Positions 58,885 to 64,000 of a stretch of 64,000 nt of DNA are shown here, piece by piece. Numbering within the stretch: the stretch's first letter is position 1; every line of letters begins with the position of its first letter. A model generated the notes under the pieces. The model was given only the letters and a program-made list of their open reading frames with translations. It had not been told where the DNA came from and did not search any database. Made by a program: the position numbers and the translations under genes. Origin of the DNA: Calcarisporiella thermophila CBS 279.70 (lineage: Eukaryota > Calcarisporiellomycota); contig NW_027192192.1 of NCBI RefSeq assembly GCF_041956535.1, forward strand, positions 1,057,796 through 1,121,795. Reading direction: 5' to 3'.

Positions 58885-59472
58885 TTAAGCGGAGGAGGAG
58901 GCATTCTTCTTGACAGCTTGGGTTCCTGTGGAGGGAGCATAAATCAATAAAGGGTTCCAACGGCCGTTCCATCGTAATGCAAGAAATCCAATCTAAACAT
59001 AGATCCTTTACTTACCCTCACGGAAGCCATTCTTGAACCGGCGGCTCACATTCCTCAAGTAACGCATGCGGCCAGTTCCAGTGGTCTTTCTTCTCTTTGC
59101 CTTCTGGCCCCATTCATAGTGACGCAGCTTGGCGGCAGGGTAACCGCATTGAGCGCATGTCTTCTTCTGTTTATGGAAGGAGCGGCGCCCGCAGCGAATG
59201 CAGAGGGTATGCGACTTGGTGTGACGTTTGCCGAAGCTCTGGGTGCCCTTTGTCTATTGGGGAACATATGGAAAAACCAGGAGGGGTTAGCAAAGATCTC
59301 CAGATCGATCGCGATGGATGTCGCGCAGATCAAAAAAAAAGTAATCTTGAGATGCTTATTCGAGGTTGACAACGGAGGCGGACACCTCATCGTCACATCC
59401 TCGAATAAACCAGGACAGCAGAACGAATGCCATCCAGGGTGTAAAGGATGGATGGATGGATGTACTCACCAT
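58885..59472 (-). CDS. RPL37: 60S ribosomal protein eL37
   Basis: Exons 59472-59470 (just the ATG), 59253-59016 and 58925-58885; 93 aa. [18 protein letters not shown], CxxC pairs ([23 protein letters not shown]) and [13 protein letters not shown] define the zinc-binding eL37 of the large subunit. The start-codon-only exon is supported by ATG|GTGAGT and acceptor CAATAG|ACAAAG, and is known for ribosomal-protein genes in other fungi. Intron 1 is 216 nt, long for this window, and carries a perfect 10-bp inverted repeat and GGAT repeats. Confidence 0.96.
59356..59408 (-). repeat. 10-bp inverted repeat in RPL37 intron 1
   Basis: TTATTCGAGG (59356-59365) and CCTCGAATAA (59399-59408) are perfect complements with a 33-nt spacer, so the intron RNA can form a hairpin. 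No complete C/D or H/ACA snoRNA boxes found. Confidence 0.6.
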
Positions 59473-60562
59473 ATTGTTCGGGTGGCTCGACCTCGCGTCT
59501 CTTCTCTGTAATTCAGGAGGAAAAGTAAAAGGAAGCTAGGGGAACGGGATTGTCTTACGGGGGTGTGGTGGATTAGGTTAGAGCTGCTAACCTAGCTCCA
59601 TCCAATTTATTTTTGTCCGCGATCCGCCGTACCGAATTTCTTTTTATAGCTTGAAGCTTTCGCGGTTTGTTTCCCCGTTGTGAGCATATACTTTTTTATT
59701 CTCGTGGAACAGGCCTACAACCGGAAGCTATATTGGGATTGTCAAGGGCCGCGACAAGCTTCTCTACAGAAGTCCACTTGGCATACAAGGAGCAATTGGC
59801 AAGGTCCATGGATAAACAACTGTAGCCATATTCGACGCGAGCAAAACCTAACCTAGTAATTAAGCATTGACCAATGGGGCCAGGGGAAATAAAACGAAGA
59901 AAAAAAAAGGGTGCGGAGGTCAGAGAGGGTTTGGAGTTCTGACCACCTCGCATTTGTAACTTTAGCGTTCCTTTCTGTTCTCCTTAGGAATCATCTGGCT
60001 ATTTCCCCCCCCTCTCCTATCACCGTCTCTGTTTTTCTGTGCTGCCGACCCCAGAAAACATCATCCTTTGCCATCATTGATTCTCTGCCCCATCCATCCC
60101 CCCTTCATCGCCTTCCATCCGCCTGATTCTCCGCGCCCTCTCTTTGTTTGTATTTTCATCTCTGCCCTCCTCACCCACTTTCCTTATTTTTCTATACACG
60201 CAAATACAGATTGGGAGGAATCCTATTTATTTTTCGGGGTTATCTTTACGCAGCTTTTCACAATATCCATTTTCCCTTATATCCCATTTGTCAATCTCCA
60301 TTTGGTCCTCGAAGCAACTTTGCCGGTTTTCCAAAGCATAATTCCGATTTTCGAGATCCATACTCAGGCATATATGTTCATCTAAGAATACGTAGCTAGG
60401 TATGCACCGCAAGATGGGATGATGGAGGGAGGGACCCTCTTGATGGTTGACAAATGCAGTTCTGATCATCACCCGATCTCAGCCCGAACCTATTACTCAT
60501 TCTTTTTTCCTTTGCTTTTACTTTTCCATCAGGGAGTTGGAGTTACATACAGGACATAGACT
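59473..60562. promoter_or_regulatory. Divergent promoter RPL37 / chitin synthase
   Basis: 1.09 kb between divergent starts; the chitin synthase side is pyrimidine-rich, as in a fungal leader, and GACATAG|ACTATG just before its start could be the end of a 5' UTR intron. No gene seen. Confidence 0.5.
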
Positions 60563-63500
60563 ATGAGCTATCGTAATAGTAATGGCTTTGAGGTCCTTCC
60601 TGAGCCTCAAAGCAACCGCTATTCTACACAATCAAGCAATGGCGACAATGAGGCTCGCCGGCGCTCGCATCGAAGGTCAAAGCGGGAAAGTGGCCGCATC
60701 GTCCAGTTCCATGCCGATACAGTAGATAATTCTGGCCGCCCACAGACAGCCGCACGTTCTACGCTGCAGCGGCAACGCTCATTGACTAGGCCCGAGCGCC
60801 AACGAGCACGCGTGCCTATGTTGCGTGAAAGTGTATCGGGTGCAGCAGATCTACATCGAGCACAGTCAGTATTTCGTCGCCAGCCTACAAATGCCGCCGG
60901 CGGGGCAGACGAAAGCGCAGGAGCAGGAACAGTTGTCGAGGCTCCAGAAAAACTAAAAAAGAAATTTCATTGTCGCCCGTGGACCTGGTTTTCATGGGTC
61001 GCTACGTGTTGTTTCCCCAGCTTCTTCCTCAGATCGATTGGAAAAACAGACCCACATATGCAACAAGCATGGAGGGAGAAAGTGACCCTCTGTTTGATCG
61101 CACTCTTCTTTATGGGCATTCTCGGGTTTCTTACATTTGGGTTGCAAAGGTCTTTGTGTCCCGAGAACCGCTCCTCCTTCTCATACACAGTCCGCCATGA
61201 CAACGGCACGCTCAGTCTCTTTTTTCGGGAGAACGTCACAGTAAACGGGCAGCTGTACGGATATCCTCAGATGACCACATTTTTGGCCAAGCGCGGGATC
61301 ACGCTAAATGGCGACTTTAAAAACGTTGATATGTCGGGTCTCTTCGACGGATCCGACCCGAGCTGTCAGGAGTATGATAAATTTAGAAGAAATCTTCCCG
61401 GCAACTGCTCAGTGGTCAATCCCATGGGAGGGCCTCCGTTGCAGACGCCCAATGGAGCGTGTATCAGTCTTGCCGAGCTACAAAAAGAAGTTCGCCCTCT
61501 TGGAGTGCTTTTCTACGAGTGGGAAAACTTGGCGAAAAACAACCTCGATCCAAACCCGAAGTTAATGGTGCTAAACAACGCAGGTAAATAAGGGTCATCT
61601 AATGCACATTGTTCTTTTCCCTCTGCTCACCCCCCCCCCCCTCCTCTGCTCTATTCAATAGTGATGAATATGTCCAGCTACAAAATGGCTAACGACCCAT
61701 ACTTTGGCCCGGCCATCGATAAGATCATCCAAAACAATCTCGGCAAGGATGCGACCGCCAGTTTTCTTGCCCACCAGGATACCAAGAATGCCATTAAATG
61801 CATTCAATCGCGTTACATGTCTGGTGTTCTTTCGAGCGAAACTTTTGGCTGCTTCGCCTCCAATATCATCATGTACGTGTCGCTCGCGGTGATTGTGGCG
61901 CTGATTGTCGTGCGTTTCGCAATGGCCGTTGCGTTTAGTTGGTGCATTGCCCATCGGTTAGTGAAGCCGGGGGGGAGACACGGAATGCCCTGGTCTCGCA
62001 ATGGCAATAAGGGGCATATCCAGCGGAAAAATTCATTTTACGACATGAATGCTCCCAATCCGGTGGTGGATTCAGGCGTGTCGGTGCGCTCGTCCTTTTC
62101 AATGAACGGAAGCCCGGCAAGTCTCGCCAACAAACAGCCCCGCCTTAGCCAAAGCACGGAGCTATCAGCGCAAAGCCAGGTCTTGGATACAAAGCTCTAC
62201 ACGGTCATGCTGGTCACCTGCTATTCCGAGGGGGAGGAGGGTCTGCGAACCACTTTGGACTCACTCGCAGCAACCACCTATTCCCCCAAGCACAAGATGT
62301 TCTTCATCGTATGCGACGGAATTATTACTGGTTCGGGGAACAGCAAAAGTACGCCGGACTTGGTCATAGATATGCTCACCTTTGAGGATGGTATGCGGGA
62401 TCCGAAGCCGTGCTCCTACGTTGCTATCGCGGATGGTGAGAAACAACACAACATGGCCAAAGTGGTAAGTGTGGCGGCCTATTTTTCTATCGCTACCTTT
62501 TTAATTTCCACTAACCAACCCCCTTCCTCTCCTCCTCTCTCAAATCCGTAATCAATCAGTATGCCGGCCATTACGTGTACAATGATATGTGGGTTCCAGC
62601 CGTCTGCGTGGTCAAGTGTGGTTCTCCTGCAGAGGCCACGGCACCTAAACCGGGTAACCGTGGCAAGCGTGACTCCCAAGTCATCTTAATGGCATTTTTC
62701 CAGCGCGTTCTGTTCAACGACCGCATGACCGAGCTTGATTACGAAATCTTCTGGAAGATTACATGGCTGATGGGAGGAGTCACTCCTGACAAGTTCGAGA
62801 TTGTGCTCATGGTCGATGCGGACACCAAGGTCATGCCGAATTCGCTCGACGCTATGGTTGCCGCAATGGTCAACGATGTAACGATCATGGGACTATGCGG
62901 GGAGACTCGTATCGCCAACAAACGTCAGACATGGGTAACCATGATCCAGGTGTTCGAGTACTACATCAATCACCATTATGCAAAAGCGTTCGAGTCCGTG
63001 TTCGGTGGCGTCACTTGCTTGCCCGGGTGCTTCTGCATGTACCGAATTAAAGCGCCCAAAAATGGCGCCTGGGTTCCGATTCTGGCTAACCCAGACATCC
63101 TGCTGGAGTACAACCAGAACGTGGTCACGACGCTTCACGCCAAGAATCTCCTCCTGCTTGGGGAGGATCGTTTCCTCTCCACCCTCATGCTCCGCACCTT
63201 CCCCAAACGACAGATGCTCTTTGTTCCCCAGGCAATATGCAAAACGGTGGTCCCCGACACGTTTAGCGTCCTTCTTTCGCAGCGCCGAAGATGGATCAAC
63301 TCCACCATCCATAATCTCATGGAGCTGGTGCTCGTCTCCGATCTCTGCGGTATCGCATGTCTCTCCATGCAGTTCGCCGTGTTTGTCGAGTTGGTAGGCA
63401 CCATCGTGCTACCCGCCGCCATCACCTTTACCGGGTGGCTTATTCTCTCCTCCTTCATCATTGCGCCGCAGACAATCCCGCTGCTGCTGCTGGCAGCCGT

Positions 63501-64000
63501 TCTAGGATTACCTGGATTGCTTATTGTGATCACGACACGGAAACTTGTCTATGTTGGCTGGATGTTGGGTAAACTCTCTTTTCCAATCTTCCGTCTTCGC
63601 TAAGACCAGTTGGGATATTGGGTGCTAACATTTTTTTTCCTTCCTTTCTTTTTAGTCTACTTGCTCGCATTACCCATATGGAATTGCGTCCTTCCCATCT
63701 ACGCCTATTGGCATTTTGATGACTTCTCCTGGGGTCAAACCCGAAAAGTTCAAGGCGAGACTGGAAAGGACGACCACGGCAAAAAAGAGGGCGAGTTTGA
63801 CTCCTCAAATATAGCAATGAAGAAGTGGGAGGAGTGGGAGCGTGAGCGGCTCGGTATGCAGAAACCTGCGCGACCCTTGACAATGCGTCAGAGTATGTTT
63901 GTGGATGCGTTCGGTGCGGGCAAAGGCGCCGAGTTTTTGACCTTGCCGGGAACGGGTCCAGGCAGCCTACGACCATTGTCCCACACATATAGCACCAATA
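60563..64000 (+). CDS. CHS3: Class IV chitin synthase (partial, 3' end cut)
   Basis: Exons 60563-61583, 61662-62464, 62560-63568 and 63656 to beyond the window; about 1059 aa seen. A basic disordered N-terminus is followed by [14 protein letters not shown] and a membrane helix near 180-200. After it comes a cytochrome-b5-like luminal region ([13 protein letters not shown]) and a second helix near 425. The GT2 catalytic domain has [24 protein letters not shown] and QRRRWINS, with [27 protein letters not shown] joined over an intron. Three or more C-terminal helices end in [13 protein letters not shown]. No myosin motor precedes, so this is class IV (yeast Chs3 type), making most cell-wall chitin. 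Intron 1 holds a C12 run. Confidence 0.95.

Noticed and set aside
59356-59408. C/D-box snoRNA in RPL37 intron 1
   Set aside because: There is a terminal stem and a CGATGAGG resembling a C box, but no proper TGATGA or CTGA boxes next to the stem.

Overview
The window is eukaryotic nuclear DNA from a fungus. It holds a class IV chitin synthase, ATG9, HSP12, SIP5, SDS23 and AFG1-type genes. Genes are packed on both strands and cut by many 47-120 nt GT-AG introns. Intron density (up to 13 per gene), a YANK/STK32-type kinase and a LITAF protein would suit an early-diverging fungus (Mucoromycota/Zoopagomycota), but the phylum is inference only. I see no rRNA, tRNA, CRISPR array, transposon or viral gene. 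Gene models were built by hand from the sequence. Exon joins were checked for reading phase and against remembered family motifs, so a boundary could be off by a base in places.

Layout. 1-2.8 kb: GC-rich DNA without a convincing gene, then a TATA box and a four-finger C2H2 regulator. 4-9 kb, minus strand: HSP12, a small hydrophilic protein and an 867-aa low-complexity protein. 10-16 kb, minus: SIP5 and SEC26 (beta-COP). 16-22 kb, plus: MLH1, PSF1 and ADK1. 22-27.5 kb: a YANK-type kinase (+), an unrecognised 166-aa protein (-) and glutamate decarboxylase (+). 27.7-33 kb, minus: A20/AN1 zinc finger, SAM-domain protein and AFG1. 33.4 kb: alpha/beta hydrolase (+). 34.8-43.1 kb, minus: ATG9 and PTA1/symplekin, the latter with an apparent one-base frame break. 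44-53 kb, minus: sugar-phosphate/nucleotide-sugar-type transporter, HIS1, asparaginase, a tiny spliced cysteine-rich protein and a monocarboxylate-type transporter. 54.6-57.2 kb, plus: SDS23 and a LITAF-like protein. 57.5-64 kb: a secreted small protein (-), parvulin (+), RPL37 (-) and chitin synthase (+, cut by the window end).

Most genes are housekeeping: vesicle coat, mismatch repair, replication, adenylate balance, autophagy, mRNA 3' processing, histidine synthesis, ribosome and cell wall. They do not form one pathway, and I found no convincing new multi-gene system. The best leads are a hidden 39-aa protein, a 12-nt microexon in HIS1, a start-codon-only exon and intronic hairpin in RPL37, a GC-AG intron in ATG9, the PTA1 frame break, and an unrecognised four-exon gene sharing a 56-bp promoter with glutamate decarboxylase.
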